Assembly: GCF_030418455.1 (NCBI RefSeq)
Contig: NZ_JAUHPW010000001.1
Span: 186,001-250,000 of the forward strand
DNA length: 64,000 nucleotides
Direction: 5' to 3'
Source: Demequina litoralis
GTDB lineage: Bacteria > Actinomycetota > Actinomycetes > Actinomycetales > Demequinaceae
Shown here: in pieces, positions 1 to 8,315 of the stretch
Numbering within the stretch: the first letter of the stretch is position 1
Layout of the letters: the number at the start of each line of letters is the position of its first letter
Position numbers and translations under genes: made by a program
Notes under the pieces: model-generated
Told to the model about the DNA's origin: nothing
The model's database searches: none
The model's input: the letters and a program-made list of their open reading frames with translations, nothing else

Positions 1-646
1 GCACGAGCGGCCAGTTCCCCCGCACGGAGATCACGCCACGGGACGGCGTGTACGCGCAGAGCGCGTTGTGGGACGCGGGCCCGCGGCCGCTCGACCAGGT
101 CTCCTCGCCGAGGCCGAAGGCGCACAGGCTCGCCGCGGTCGCCGTGCCGGATCCGTTCGACGAGCCCGAGGCGAACGGGGCGGTGAGGAAGTCGGCGTGG
201 TAGGGGCTCTCGGCGCGGCCGTACACGCCGCGCTGCATCCCGCCGTTCGCCATGGGCGGCATGTTCGTGAGGCCCAGGCAGATCGCGCCGGCCGCGCGCA
301 GGCGCGCGATCGTGAACGCGTCGTGCTGTGCCACCAGGTCCTTGAAGGCCGCGCTGCCGGCGGCCGCGGTGAGGCCCTCGACCAGGTACGAGTCCTTGGC
401 GGTGTAGGGGATCCCGTCGAGCGGGCCCCGAGCGGCGCCGGCGGCCCGGCGTGCGTCGGAGGCCTCGGCCTCGGCGAGCGCGTCGGGGTTGGTCACGACG
501 ATGGCGTTGAGTGCGGTCGCCGTGCCCGGCGCGTCGTACGCCGCCGCGCGCGCGGCGTATGCCCGGACGAGCTCGACCGCGGTGGTCCGTCCCGACTCGA
601 GCGCGGCACGCAGCTCGGCGATGGTGGCCTCGACGACGTCGATCAC
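1..646 (-). CDS. Amidase signature-family hydrolase (C-terminus cut off by window edge)
   Basis: About 215 N-terminal residues of an amidase signature (AS) enzyme, which hydrolyses carboxamides with a Ser-cisSer-Lys triad. Visible landmarks are GIPYTAKDSYLVEG around residue 80 (the AS lysine region) and a glycine/serine-rich stretch ASGSSNGSGTA near residue 165, followed by EETWSSGRGPA, which matches the position of the nucleophile segment. The GTG at 646-644 gives the first plausible start (VIDVVEATIAELRAAL). The gene runs off the left edge, so roughly half of a normal 450-550 residue amidase is missing here by window truncation, not mutation. It is transcribed away from the TetR gene at 729, with a perfect palindrome between them, so it is probably the regulator's target. 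Substrate unknown. Confidence 0.85.
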   Translation of the reverse strand, partial: MIDVVEATIAELRAALESGRTTAVELVRAYAARAAAYDAPGTATALNAIVVTNPDALAEAEASDARRAAGAARGPLDGIPYTAKDSYLVEGLTAAAGSAAFKDLVAQHDAFTIARLRAAGAICLGLTNMPPMANGGMQRGVYGRAESPYHADFLTAPFASGSSNGSGTATAASLCAFGLGEETWSSGRGPASHNALCAYTPSRGVISVRGNWPLV

Positions 647-682
647 GGGCGCTCCCGTCCCCGCGGGTGGCCCCGCGACCGC

Positions 683-702
683 AGTTGATCGGTTGATCAA
701 CT
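683..702. promoter_or_regulatory. TetR operator palindrome between amidase and regulator
   Basis: Perfect inverted repeat with 8-bp arms and a 4-bp spacer: AGTTGATC, GGTT, GATCAACT. It lies in the 82-bp divergent gap between the amidase start (646) and the TetR start (729), the usual place for an operator controlling both promoters. That it binds this TetR is inference from position. Confidence 0.75.
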
Positions 703-728
703 GGGCCCGAACCTACAGAATCGTCCCC

Positions 729-1304
729 ATGCCGTCAACGACCCCCGCAGCCGCGCAGCGCCTCGCCGGACCCGAGCGACGCGCCGCGATCCTCACCGCC
801 GCCACCGAGCTCGCGCTCTCCGAGGGCCTCGCCGCGCTTACGCTGCGCCGCGTGGGGGAGCGCGCCGGCGTCGCGTCGGGCCTGGTCGCCCACTACGTGG
901 ATGGCATGGACGCGCTGGTGGCCGAGGTGTTCGCCCGCATCTCCGGGGAGGAGCGCGCCGAGGTGGCCCGGGTGGAAGGCGTCGCGGCGGTGGTGCGCAC
1001 CCTCACCGACGGCAGCCGCGACGCGGTCACCCTCGTGTGGGTGCAGGCCTGGGCGGCGGCGCCCGGCAATGCGGAGCTCGCGCGCGCCGTGCGCGCGGAG
1101 ATGGACGCCTGGCAGGGGCTGCTCGAGGAGCGGCTCCGTGAGGCCGGAGCCCCCGACCCTGCCCCTGTCGCGCGGGTCCTGCTGGGCATGATCGACGGCG
1201 TCAACGCCCATGGCCTCGCCGACTGGCGAGATCGCGCCGACCACGCGCCCCTGCTGATGCGGGCCCTCGAGTCGATGCTGGGCCTCCCCCTCGACTCCCC
1301 ATGA
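729..1304 (+). CDS. TetR-family transcriptional regulator
   Basis: A 191-residue TetR-type repressor with an N-terminal helix-turn-helix (RRAAILTAATELALSEG, then LRRVGERAGVASGLVAHYV, about residues 18-58) and a ligand-binding C-terminal domain of the BetI-like kind. The ATG at 729 is chosen over upstream in-frame starts because it puts the HTH at the usual distance from the N-terminus. It has no Shine-Dalgarno but a CAGAAT -10-like hexamer at 716-721, seven bases upstream, so the mRNA may be leaderless. It is divergent from the amidase and probably represses it and itself through the 683-702 palindrome. Confidence 0.88.
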   Translation: MPSTTPAAAQRLAGPERRAAILTAATELALSEGLAALTLRRVGERAGVASGLVAHYVDGMDALVAEVFARISGEERAEVARVEGVAAVVRTLTDGSRDAVTLVWVQAWAAAPGNAELARAVRAEMDAWQGLLEERLREAGAPDPAPVARVLLGMIDGVNAHGLADWRDRADHAPLLMRALESMLGLPLDSP

Positions 1305-1373
1305 CAAAGGTGACAGGAGTGACTGCCGACACCTGAAGTCACCTGCGCCACATGCGTCACCTTCTTCATGGGG
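1297..1373. repeat. 9-bp-phased GTGAC inverted repeat, copy A
   Basis: A 77-bp imperfect palindrome with perfect ends CCCCATGA (1297-1304) and TCATGGGG (1366-1373). The left arm has ATGAC/GTGAC units starting at 1301, 1310 and 1319; the right arm has complementary units at 1338, 1347 (GCCAC), 1356 and 1365 (TTCAT). All are spaced exactly 9 bp. It fills the gap between convergent TetR and glutaminase genes and overlaps the TetR stop codon. A related copy lies at 60849-60934. It may fold as a terminator or bind a protein; function unknown. Confidence 0.7.
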
Positions 1374-1375
1374 AA

Positions 1376-2287
1376 TCAGGAGAGCAGCGCTGGGGCAAGG
1401 GTCCTCGCGATCCTTTGCGCGCGCAGGGGGTTGCCGGTCGGGTCGAGGCCGGGGGAGTAGGCGGCGAGGGCGCCCGCGCCCGGCGCGACCATCACGAGCC
1501 CGCCGGCGATGCCGCTCTTGGCCGGCAGACCGACCTCCGCCCTCCAGGACGCGGTCGCCTCGTACAGCCCGGCGAGCGCCATCGCCTCGAGCGCGATCGC
1601 GGCCGCCTCCTCGGACACGACCCGCGCGCCGGAGACGGGGTCGAGCCCGCCGTGGGCGAGCACGGCGCCCATGCGCGCGAGCTCCCGCACCGTGAGGCCC
1701 AGGCACGACTGGTACGTGTACAGGTGAAGCGCGTCCTCGAGGTCGCAGCCGAGCAGGGAGTGCTCGGCGAGCAGGCCCGCGAGCACCCGGTTGCGCTCGT
1801 TGGTGGCGTGGATCGCATCGACCATCACCGCGTCCGCGGCGAGCGCACGACCCGCGAAGGCCGATAGCCCTTCCCGGATCGCGGCCTCGCCCGCGCGCAC
1901 GTCGCCGCCCCCGAGCAGGCTCGACGCCGTGATCGCGCCCGGGTTGACCATGGGGTTGGTCCTGCCGTCGGGCGCGTCGGTGATGGCGGCCGGGTCGTTG
2001 AACGCGCGTCCCGTCTCCCGCATCCCGGTGAGCGCCAGCACCCGCTCGGCCCCCAGCGCGTCGACCGCGAGCGCCAGCACGAAGGGCTTCGCCACCGACA
2101 TGAGGATGAACCTCGCGTCGGCGTGGCCGGCAGCCGTCGGCGCCCCTGCGACGGGACGCACGGCGGCGGCCAGCAACGCGGGATCGACCGCTGCCAGGGC
2201 CGGGTAGACCGCGGTGACGCGGCCGGCCGGCCCGCGTCGCGCATCGTCCACCGCCGAGGCGAGGAGTGCGGAGGCGGGCGCGGTCAC
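1376..2287 (-). CDS. glsA: Glutaminase A
   Basis: A 303-residue glutaminase of the serine-dependent beta-lactamase-like fold, converting L-glutamine to glutamate and ammonia. Family motifs are FILMSVAKPFVLALAV (Ser64 and Lys67 of the SxxK active site), NPMVNPGAI and KSGIAGGL near the C-terminus. Length matches bacterial GlsA (about 300-310). The start is a GTG at 2287. It follows fadD by only 25 bp on the same strand, so it is probably the last gene of the fatty-acid operon or is read through from it. The 3' end abuts repeat copy A, which could terminate it. Confidence 0.92.
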   Translation of the reverse strand: MTAPASALLASAVDDARRGPAGRVTAVYPALAAVDPALLAAAVRPVAGAPTAAGHADARFILMSVAKPFVLALAVDALGAERVLALTGMRETGRAFNDPAAITDAPDGRTNPMVNPGAITASSLLGGGDVRAGEAAIREGLSAFAGRALAADAVMVDAIHATNERNRVLAGLLAEHSLLGCDLEDALHLYTYQSCLGLTVRELARMGAVLAHGGLDPVSGARVVSEEAAAIALEAMALAGLYEATASWRAEVGLPAKSGIAGGLVMVAPGAGALAAYSPGLDPTGNPLRAQRIARTLAPALLS

Positions 2288-2312
2288 GCCAGCGATGCTC
2301 CCACGGATGGGC

Positions 2313-4052
2313 TCACTCGGCGCGCGAGGCCTCGAGCTCGCGCAGCTCGCGGCGCAGCACCTTGCCCACGTTGTTCTTGGGCAGCGCGTCGATGAACTCG
2401 ATCTCGCGCGGACGCTTGTAGCCCGTGAGGCGCTCCTTGAGGAACACGCGGAGGTCGTGCTCGGTCAGCGACTCGTCGCGACGCACCACGAAGAGCTTGG
2501 GCACCTCGCCCGAGTGCTCGTTCGGGATCGGGATCGCGCCCGCCTCGACCACGCCGGGGTGCAGCATCGCCGCGTCCTCGATCTCGCCGGGGTACACGTT
2601 GAAGCCGCCGCAGACGATGATCTCCTTCTTGCGGTCGACGATGCGGAAGAAGCCGTCCTCGTCCTCGATCGCGACGTCGCCGGTGAGCAGCCAGCCGTCC
2701 TCGGTCAGCACGCGACGCGTCTCGTCCTCGTTCTTCCAGTAGCCGCGCATGACCTGCGGGCCGCGGACGGCGAGCTCGCCGCGCTCGCCCAGCGGCAGCG
2801 GCTTGGCCTCGTCGTCGACGATGCGCACGTCCGTGCTCGGCAGCGGCACGCCGATGGTGCCGATGCGCGGGGGCACGTGCGTGGGGTTGACGCTCACCAC
2901 GGGCGAGGCCTCGGTGAGCCCGTAGCCCTCGGTGATGTCGTGGCCCGTGACGGCCTTCCAGCGGTCCGAGACCGACGAGCGCACGGCCATGCCGCCGCCG
3001 ACCGTGAGCTTGAGGCGGTCGAAGTCGATGTCCGCGAAGCCCTCGGCGTCGAGCAGCGCGCCGGCGAGGGTGCTCACGAGGATGAGACCGTCCGGCTGGG
3101 ACGCGTCGAGCGTCTTGACGAAGCCGCCGAGGTCGCGCGGGTTGGTGATGAGCACGTTGTGCGCGCCGAAGCGGAAGAACCCGATGCAGTTCACCGTAAG
3201 GGAGAACACGTGGTACAGCGGCAGCGCGGCGATGATCACCGACTGGCGCTCCTCGCCGAGCGTGTTGCGGATCTGCGCCATGAACTGGTCCTGGTTGGCC
3301 AGGAGGTTGCCGTGCGTGAGGACCGCGGCCTTCGCCCCGCCGCCGGTGGTGCCGCCGGTGTACTGGAGGAACGCGACGTCGTCGTGCGTGAGGCCCGGGT
3401 CGGCGAGACGCTCGTGCGCGCCGGCCGCCATCGCCTTGGTGAAGGGGATCGCCCGGGGCAGGTCGTACGCGGGCACCATCTTCTTCACCTTGGCGGCGAC
3501 GAAGTTGACGATCGCGCGCTTGGGCTGGGGCAGCATGTCCGCCACCTGCGTGACGATCACGTGCTCGATGGTCGTGTCGGCGAGGATCTCCGCGACCTTG
3601 TCCGCGAAGTTAGCGAGGACCACGATGGCCTTCGGCTCGGCGTCGCGGAACACGCCCTCCATCTCCCGCGCGGTGTAGAGCGGGTTCGCGTTGACCACGA
3701 TGAGGCCCGCGCGCAGGGCGCCGTACAGGGCGACCGGGTACTGGAGCAGGTTCGGCATCTGGATGACGATGCGGTCGCCCTTGACCAGGCCGAGGTCGTG
3801 CTGGAGGAAGGCCGCGAAGCGCGTCGCGAGACGGTCCACGTCGCGGAACGAGAGGGTGCCGCCGAGGTTGGAGAACGCGACCCGGTCGCCGTGGTTGCGG
3901 GCCGCCTCCGCGACCATCTCGCCGAGCGAGCCCTCGGGAGCGGGGTCGATCGCGTGGGGGACGCCCGGGCCGTAGTAGCGGTACCAGGGACGCTCGTCGC
4001 CGTTGACGGGGTCGTAGGCCGGGGGGATCTCAGATGGCATGGGGGAGGTCAT
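2313..4052 (-). CDS. fadD: Long-chain acyl-CoA synthetase (AMP-binding enzyme)
   Basis: An adenylate-forming ligase that activates fatty acids with ATP and CoA. It shows the P-loop YTGGTTGG about residue 230, the A5 motif YGLTEASP, the A7/A8 region WLLTGDVA followed by DRKKEIIVCGGFNVYP, and the C-terminal catalytic lysine region LPKNNVGKVLRREL. From the ATG at 4052 the protein is 579 residues; an internal ATG at 4040 (MPSEIPPAY) is an alternative, and neither has an ideal Shine-Dalgarno. It sits 62 bp downstream of the MaoC hydratase on the same strand, supplying acyl-CoA to the beta-oxidation enzymes encoded upstream. Confidence 0.93.
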   Translation of the reverse strand: MTSPMPSEIPPAYDPVNGDERPWYRYYGPGVPHAIDPAPEGSLGEMVAEAARNHGDRVAFSNLGGTLSFRDVDRLATRFAAFLQHDLGLVKGDRIVIQMPNLLQYPVALYGALRAGLIVVNANPLYTAREMEGVFRDAEPKAIVVLANFADKVAEILADTTIEHVIVTQVADMLPQPKRAIVNFVAAKVKKMVPAYDLPRAIPFTKAMAAGAHERLADPGLTHDDVAFLQYTGGTTGGGAKAAVLTHGNLLANQDQFMAQIRNTLGEERQSVIIAALPLYHVFSLTVNCIGFFRFGAHNVLITNPRDLGGFVKTLDASQPDGLILVSTLAGALLDAEGFADIDFDRLKLTVGGGMAVRSSVSDRWKAVTGHDITEGYGLTEASPVVSVNPTHVPPRIGTIGVPLPSTDVRIVDDEAKPLPLGERGELAVRGPQVMRGYWKNEDETRRVLTEDGWLLTGDVAIEDEDGFFRIVDRKKEIIVCGGFNVYPGEIEDAAMLHPGVVEAGAIPIPNEHSGEVPKLFVVRRDESLTEHDLRVFLKERLTGYKRPREIEFIDALPKNNVGKVLRRELRELEASRAE

Positions 4053-4114
4053 CCTCGTCGATGGGTGGATAGGGCTGGGCTGCATTGTGGTGCCTGGAGC
4101 TGCGCCCGCGCCAA

Positions 4115-4972
4115 TCAGCGCGCAGCACCGACATCCAGCAATACGTGGGGTTTCGCACCGTCCTTGGTGGTCACCGCCAAGCGGAGGCCCTCAACGTTGG
4201 GGGATACCGCAAGGCCCACGGTAGCGGGCAGGAGGATGGGCTTGAGGAAGGCGGCCTCGGCGCGGTGCGCCTCCGGCAGCCGTCCCTCCACCGCCGCGAG
4301 CGCCCGCGCGTGCGTCCACATGCCGTGGATGATGGGGCGCGCGAAGCCGAAGGCGCGCGCCGCGACCCGGCTCGTGTGGATGAGGTTGGGGTCCTGCGAC
4401 ACGCGCCGGTAGCTGCGCCCCAGGTCCGCGGGGAGCCGCCAGCGGGCGATGGGGGCGACGGGCTCCCACGGGTCCCGCTCGACGGGGGCGGGCTCCCCGG
4501 GCGCCGTCATGCCGGTCGCGAGGTACGTGCTCACTCCCTCCCACACCGTCTCGCCGTCGACCTTGGCGCGCCCGACGAGGTCGAGCATCGCGCCGCGCGC
4601 GTGCGGGCGCAGGTGGTCGGCATGGACCTGCAGCGCGAGGCGTGCGCCGGCGTCCACCGCACGGTGCATGGTCATGGTGTTCGTGGCGTGGACCGCACCC
4701 ACGAGGCGCACGGACGAGCGACGGTCGCCCAGCAGCGCGACGTGCAGCGGGAAGGTGAGGACGTGGATCCACGTCGCCGGCACGGAGTCGCGGAGCGTGA
4801 AGCCGCACACGCGCGAGTAGGCGGCGAGGCGGTCGCGGTCCTGCACCACGCCGTCGACGCGCACCGCGTGCGCCGGGATCCTCGCCTCGGTCGAGCGGCT
4901 CGGCACGAGCGCCCGCGCGAATGCGGCCCCCATCGCGGGCAGCGCCTCGAGGGTCTCGACGTCGCGGCCCAT
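4115..4972 (-). CDS. MaoC-like (R)-specific enoyl-CoA hydratase, HtdX-like
   Basis: A 285-residue double-hotdog dehydratase/hydratase that adds or removes water at the 2,3 position of enoyl/3-hydroxyacyl thioesters. The C-terminal half has the hydratase-2 signature DPNLIHTSRVAARAFGF followed by PIIHGM. Size and gene order match mycobacterial HtdX, which sits beside FabG4 and FadA2. The ATG overlaps the upstream FabG stop in the sequence TGATG (4974-4970), implying translational coupling. It acts between acyl-CoA oxidation and 3-hydroxyacyl dehydrogenation. Confidence 0.88.
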   Translation of the reverse strand: MGRDVETLEALPAMGAAFARALVPSRSTEARIPAHAVRVDGVVQDRDRLAAYSRVCGFTLRDSVPATWIHVLTFPLHVALLGDRRSSVRLVGAVHATNTMTMHRAVDAGARLALQVHADHLRPHARGAMLDLVGRAKVDGETVWEGVSTYLATGMTAPGEPAPVERDPWEPVAPIARWRLPADLGRSYRRVSQDPNLIHTSRVAARAFGFARPIIHGMWTHARALAAVEGRLPEAHRAEAAFLKPILLPATVGLAVSPNVEGLRLAVTTKDGAKPHVLLDVGAAR

Positions 4973-6321
4973 CAGGCGCCCACCATGTTCTGGCCGCACA
5001 CCCGCACCACCTGGCCGGTCACGCCCTGGGACGCGGGGTCGACGAGGTAGCCGATGGTCTCGGCGACGTCGACGGGTTGCCCGCCCTGGTTGAGGCTGTT
5101 GACGCGGCGGAAGATCTCGCGCTGCACGAAGGGGATGCGCGCGGTCATCTCGGTCTCGATGAAGCCGGGGGCGACCGCGTTGGCGGTGATGCCGCGATCG
5201 GCGAGGTCGGGGGCCATCGCCGCGACCAGCCCCGCGACGCCGGCCTTGGACGCGGCGTAGTTGGTCTGGCCCTTGTTGCCGGCGAGGCCCGAGGTGGAGG
5301 CCACGCCGACGATGCGGCCGTCGTCGGCCATGCCGCCGTCCGTGGCGGGGTCGAGGAGCACCGCGTTGATCCGCATCTCCGCGGCGAGGTTGACATCGAG
5401 CACGGAGGCCCAGCGGGCGGCGTCCGTGTTGACGAGCATCTTGTCGCGCGTGATGCCCGCGTTGTGGACCATCGCGTGGATGCGGGTGCCGCGCGCGGCG
5501 ACGTGCTCGGCGATCCGTGCGCCCGCATCGTCCGCGGTGATGTCGAGCTGGAGCGCGGTGCCGCCGATCTCGTTGGCGACCGCCGCGAGCGACTCGCCGG
5601 CCGCAGGGATGTCGACCGCGACCACGGAGGCGCCGTCCCGGGCGAGCGTCCGCGCGATCGCCGCGCCGATGCCGCGCGCCGCACCGGTGACCACGCAGAC
5701 GCGGCCCTCGAGCGGGCGCTCCTCCAGGCGCGTAGTGGCGGCGCCGGCGGGGCGCACGTGCCACGTCTGCCCGTCGACGAAGGCCGAGCGGCCCTGGAGC
5801 ACGAAGCCGAGCGTCGAGACGAGATCGCCCGCCTCGACGCCCTCGTGCGCGTAGATCAGGGTCGCGGTCGCGCCGCCCCTGAGCTCCTTCGCGACCGTGC
5901 GGTTGATGCCGTCGAGGGCGCGGGCGACGGCATCGGCCTCCCAGTCCTGGCCGGTGGCGGGACGCGTGACGACGACGATGCGCCCCGAGCGTTCGATGCC
6001 GCGCACGGCGGGCCTGAGCACGGCGCGCAGCGGCTCGAGCTCGGCGACGGTGCGCACGTCGGTGGCGTCGACCACGAGGGCGCCGATGCGGTCGCCGTAT
6101 CCCGGTGCGTCGTCGCCCGTGTCGATCACGGGCGCCTCGTGCGGGCGCCCGAGGAGGCTCAGCACATCAGCGACGAGCGTCGACGGGCCGAGCGCGGCGA
6201 GCACCAGGGGTCCGTGGGGGAACTCGCGGCCCCGGCGCAGGCGCGGCGGCTCGGCGAGGCCCGCCTTGGCGGCGACCCTGCGACCGACGGGGGAGTAGTA
6301 GGCCTTCTCGAGCGCGCTCAT
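4972..6321 (-). CDS. High-molecular-weight 3-oxoacyl reductase, FabG4-like
   Basis: A 449-residue short-chain dehydrogenase with an extra N-terminal domain (about residues 1-195) resembling the flavodoxin-like domain of mycobacterial FabG4, then a classic SDR domain: TGAARGIG at 212-219, HNAG at 286-289, catalytic Ser in ASTSG about 343, and YAASK with Tyr355/Lys359. It interconverts 3-oxoacyl- and 3-hydroxyacyl-CoA with NAD(H). The ATG at 6321 overlaps the thiolase stop (TGATG) and its own stop overlaps the MaoC start in the same way. An ordinary FabG is only about 250 residues. Confidence 0.9.
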   Translation of the reverse strand: MSALEKAYYSPVGRRVAAKAGLAEPPRLRRGREFPHGPLVLAALGPSTLVADVLSLLGRPHEAPVIDTGDDAPGYGDRIGALVVDATDVRTVAELEPLRAVLRPAVRGIERSGRIVVVTRPATGQDWEADAVARALDGINRTVAKELRGGATATLIYAHEGVEAGDLVSTLGFVLQGRSAFVDGQTWHVRPAGAATTRLEERPLEGRVCVVTGAARGIGAAIARTLARDGASVVAVDIPAAGESLAAVANEIGGTALQLDITADDAGARIAEHVAARGTRIHAMVHNAGITRDKMLVNTDAARWASVLDVNLAAEMRINAVLLDPATDGGMADDGRIVGVASTSGLAGNKGQTNYAASKAGVAGLVAAMAPDLADRGITANAVAPGFIETEMTARIPFVQREIFRRVNSLNQGGQPVDVAETIGYLVDPASQGVTGQVVRVCGQNMVGA

Positions 6322-7589
6322 CACACCGCCTCCAGGATCGCGACGACGCCCTGGCCGCCGGCGGCGCAGACCGAGATGAGGCCGCGCGTGCCCGGGCCGC
6401 GCTCGTGCAGGAGCTTCGCGAGCGTGGGTACGATGCGGGCGCCGGTGGCGGCGAACGGGTGGCCCGCCGCAAGCGACGAGCCGGCGATGTTGAGGCGGTC
6501 GCGGTCGATCGCGCCGATGGGCCCGTCGAGCCCGAGCGACCGGCAGTAGTCCTCGTCCTGCCACGCCTTGAGCGTCGCCAGCACGGTCGACGCGAAGGCC
6601 TCGTGGATCTCGAAGAGGTCGATGTCGTCCACGGTGAGGCCCTGGCGGGCGAGCAGCCGCCCGGTGGCGCCGACGGGCGCGAGCAGCAGGTCGGCTCCGC
6701 CCGGGTGGTCGACGGCGGCGACCTCGGCATCGACGATGCGCGCCCACGGTGTGAGATGGTGCGCGACGGCCCACTCCTCGGTCGCCAGCAGCACCGCGGC
6801 GGCGCCGTCCGACAGCGGCGTCGAGTTGCCGGCCGTCATCGTGCCGTCGGGTCCGCCGAACGCGGGCCTGAGCGTGCCGAGCCGCTCGACGCTGGTGTCG
6901 GGGCGCAGCACCGCGTCACGGGTGACGCCCTGGTACGGCGTGACGAGGTCGTCGAAGAAGCCGCGCTCCCAGGCCTCCGCGAGGCGGTGGTGGCTGGCAG
7001 CGGCGAGCTCGTCCTGCGCCTGGCGATCGATCTCCCAGCGGATGGTCGTGACGGCCTGGTGCTCGCCCATCGACAGCCCGGTCCGCGGTTCCGCGACGCG
7101 GGGGGCGGCGGGGGCGAGGTGGCCGGGGCGCACCTTGGCGAAGGCGGCGAGGCGCTCCTTCGCGGAGCGGGCGCGGGAGGCCTGGAGCAGGATGCGTCGC
7201 AGCGGGTCGCTCACGCTGATCGGCGCGTCCGAGGCGGAGTCGACGCCCGCGGCGATGCCGTGGGTGAGCTGGCCGAGGGCGATCTTGTTCGCGATGTACA
7301 TCGTGGTCTCGAGGCCCGTGGCGCAGGCCTGCTGGAGGTCGCATGCCGGCGTCTCGGGCGCGAGCGCCGAGCTCAGCACGGCCTCGCGCGTGAGGTTGAA
7401 GTCGTTCGGGTGCTTGAGGACCGCACCTCCCGCGACCTCCCCGATGCGCTCGCCCGCGAGGCCGGTCCGGGCCACGAGCCCGTCCAGCGCCGCCGTGAGC
7501 ATGTCATGGTTGGACGCCCGCGCGTACGGGCCTCCCGCCTTCGCGAACGGGATCCTGTTCCCACCGACGACCACGACCTTGTGGTGCAT
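6321..7589 (-). CDS. Acetyl-CoA acyltransferase (thiolase), FadA2/FadI-like
   Basis: A 422-residue thiolase that cleaves 3-oxoacyl-CoA with CoA. Catalytic features are Cys89 in QQACATG, His in the FEIHEAFA motif, GHPFAATGA and the C-terminal CAAGGQG. The ATG at 7589 has a strong GGAGGA upstream. It is the first gene of a tightly coupled operon (thiolase, FabG4-like, MaoC, then FadD) divergent from a TetR regulator. The order FadA2/FabG4/HtdX is conserved in mycobacteria, supporting a role in long-chain or unusual fatty-acid degradation. Confidence 0.93.
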   Translation of the reverse strand: MHHKVVVVGGNRIPFAKAGGPYARASNHDMLTAALDGLVARTGLAGERIGEVAGGAVLKHPNDFNLTREAVLSSALAPETPACDLQQACATGLETTMYIANKIALGQLTHGIAAGVDSASDAPISVSDPLRRILLQASRARSAKERLAAFAKVRPGHLAPAAPRVAEPRTGLSMGEHQAVTTIRWEIDRQAQDELAAASHHRLAEAWERGFFDDLVTPYQGVTRDAVLRPDTSVERLGTLRPAFGGPDGTMTAGNSTPLSDGAAAVLLATEEWAVAHHLTPWARIVDAEVAAVDHPGGADLLLAPVGATGRLLARQGLTVDDIDLFEIHEAFASTVLATLKAWQDEDYCRSLGLDGPIGAIDRDRLNIAGSSLAAGHPFAATGARIVPTLAKLLHERGPGTRGLISVCAAGGQGVVAILEAV

Positions 7590-7621
7590 AGCTCCTCCGA
7601 TGCCTCTCGGTGACTAACCGA

Positions 7622-7632
7622 TACCGACGGTA
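7622..7632. promoter_or_regulatory. Short palindrome in divergent thiolase/TetR promoter
   Basis: TACCG-A-CGGTA, a perfect 11-bp palindrome in the 76-bp gap between the thiolase start (7589) and the TetR start (7666). Flanking TAACC (7615-7619) and GGTTA (7651-7655) form a wider inverted pair. Position suggests an operator of the adjacent TetR; binding is inferred. Confidence 0.45.
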
Positions 7633-7665
7633 GCAGATACCGCGAGTACTGGTTATGGTGGGGTC

Positions 7666-8289
7666 ATGGCCACCGATGGCAGGGACACCCGCTGGGAGCA
7701 GCATCGCGTCGACAGGCGCCGCGAGCTGGTCTCCCACGCCCTGCGCGCCATCCGCGTGCACGGCCCCGGCGTCGCGATGGAGGACATCGCCGCGCGGGCC
7801 GGGACGTCGAAGACCGTGATCTACCGGCACTTCGGCGACCGCGCGGGCCTCTACGCGGCGATCGTGGAGGCGGTGCACGACTACATCCACTCGGGCCTCA
7901 TGGCGGCGCTCGAGGTGACCGATGCGGCCGACCTCGGCCGGATGGCCGGCGACCTCGCGGACGCGTACCTGGGCCTCGTCGAGCACGACCCCCACATCTA
8001 CCGCTTCGTGCTCGCAGCCCCCGCCGCACAAGGCTCGCCGGACTCGGATCCCGCCGGTGCGCTGCCGGACATCATGGGCCGGCATGTCTCGGCCGCGATC
8101 GCCGAGCGTCTGGTGCTGTCGGGGCTCGACGCCTCGTCCGCCCCGATCTGGGGCCACGGCCTGGTGGGCTTCATCCGTGCCGCCGCCGACCAGTGGATGC
8201 TCACCGAGCCGCGGCCGCCGCGCGCCGAGGTCGTCACGCACATCACCGCAGTCTTCACGCCCGGATTCAAGGGCGCGATCGCCACCTGA
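7666..8289 (+). CDS. TetR-family regulator of the fatty-acid genes
   Basis: A 207-residue TetR protein with HTH segment VAMEDIAARAGTSKTVIYRHFGDRAGLYAAI at about residues 37-67 and a helical effector domain containing a WGHGLVGFIRAAADQW stretch typical of actinobacterial TetR proteins found with acyl-CoA genes. The ATG at 7666 follows a GGTGGGG Shine-Dalgarno. It is divergent from the thiolase operon and 26 bp upstream of the acyl-CoA oxidase, so it likely represses both, with acyl-CoA or a fatty acid as a plausible inducer (inference). Confidence 0.88.
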   Translation: MATDGRDTRWEQHRVDRRRELVSHALRAIRVHGPGVAMEDIAARAGTSKTVIYRHFGDRAGLYAAIVEAVHDYIHSGLMAALEVTDAADLGRMAGDLADAYLGLVEHDPHIYRFVLAAPAAQGSPDSDPAGALPDIMGRHVSAAIAERLVLSGLDASSAPIWGHGLVGFIRAAADQWMLTEPRPPRAEVVTHITAVFTPGFKGAIAT

Positions 8290-8315
8290 CCCACCCCGAC
8301 CCGTAAGGAGCAACA

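Noticed and set aside
2214-4412. Long plus-strand open frame opposite fadD
   Set aside because: Low-complexity Arg/Ala/Asp/Val translation with no family features; it is the antisense shadow of the clear FadD gene in GC-rich DNA.
2600-6740. Multiple GACGATGCG 9-mers in the fadD-fabG region
   Set aside because: Inside coding sequence these read as common Arg-Ile-Val codons on the minus strand, so they are not evidence of a dispersed element.
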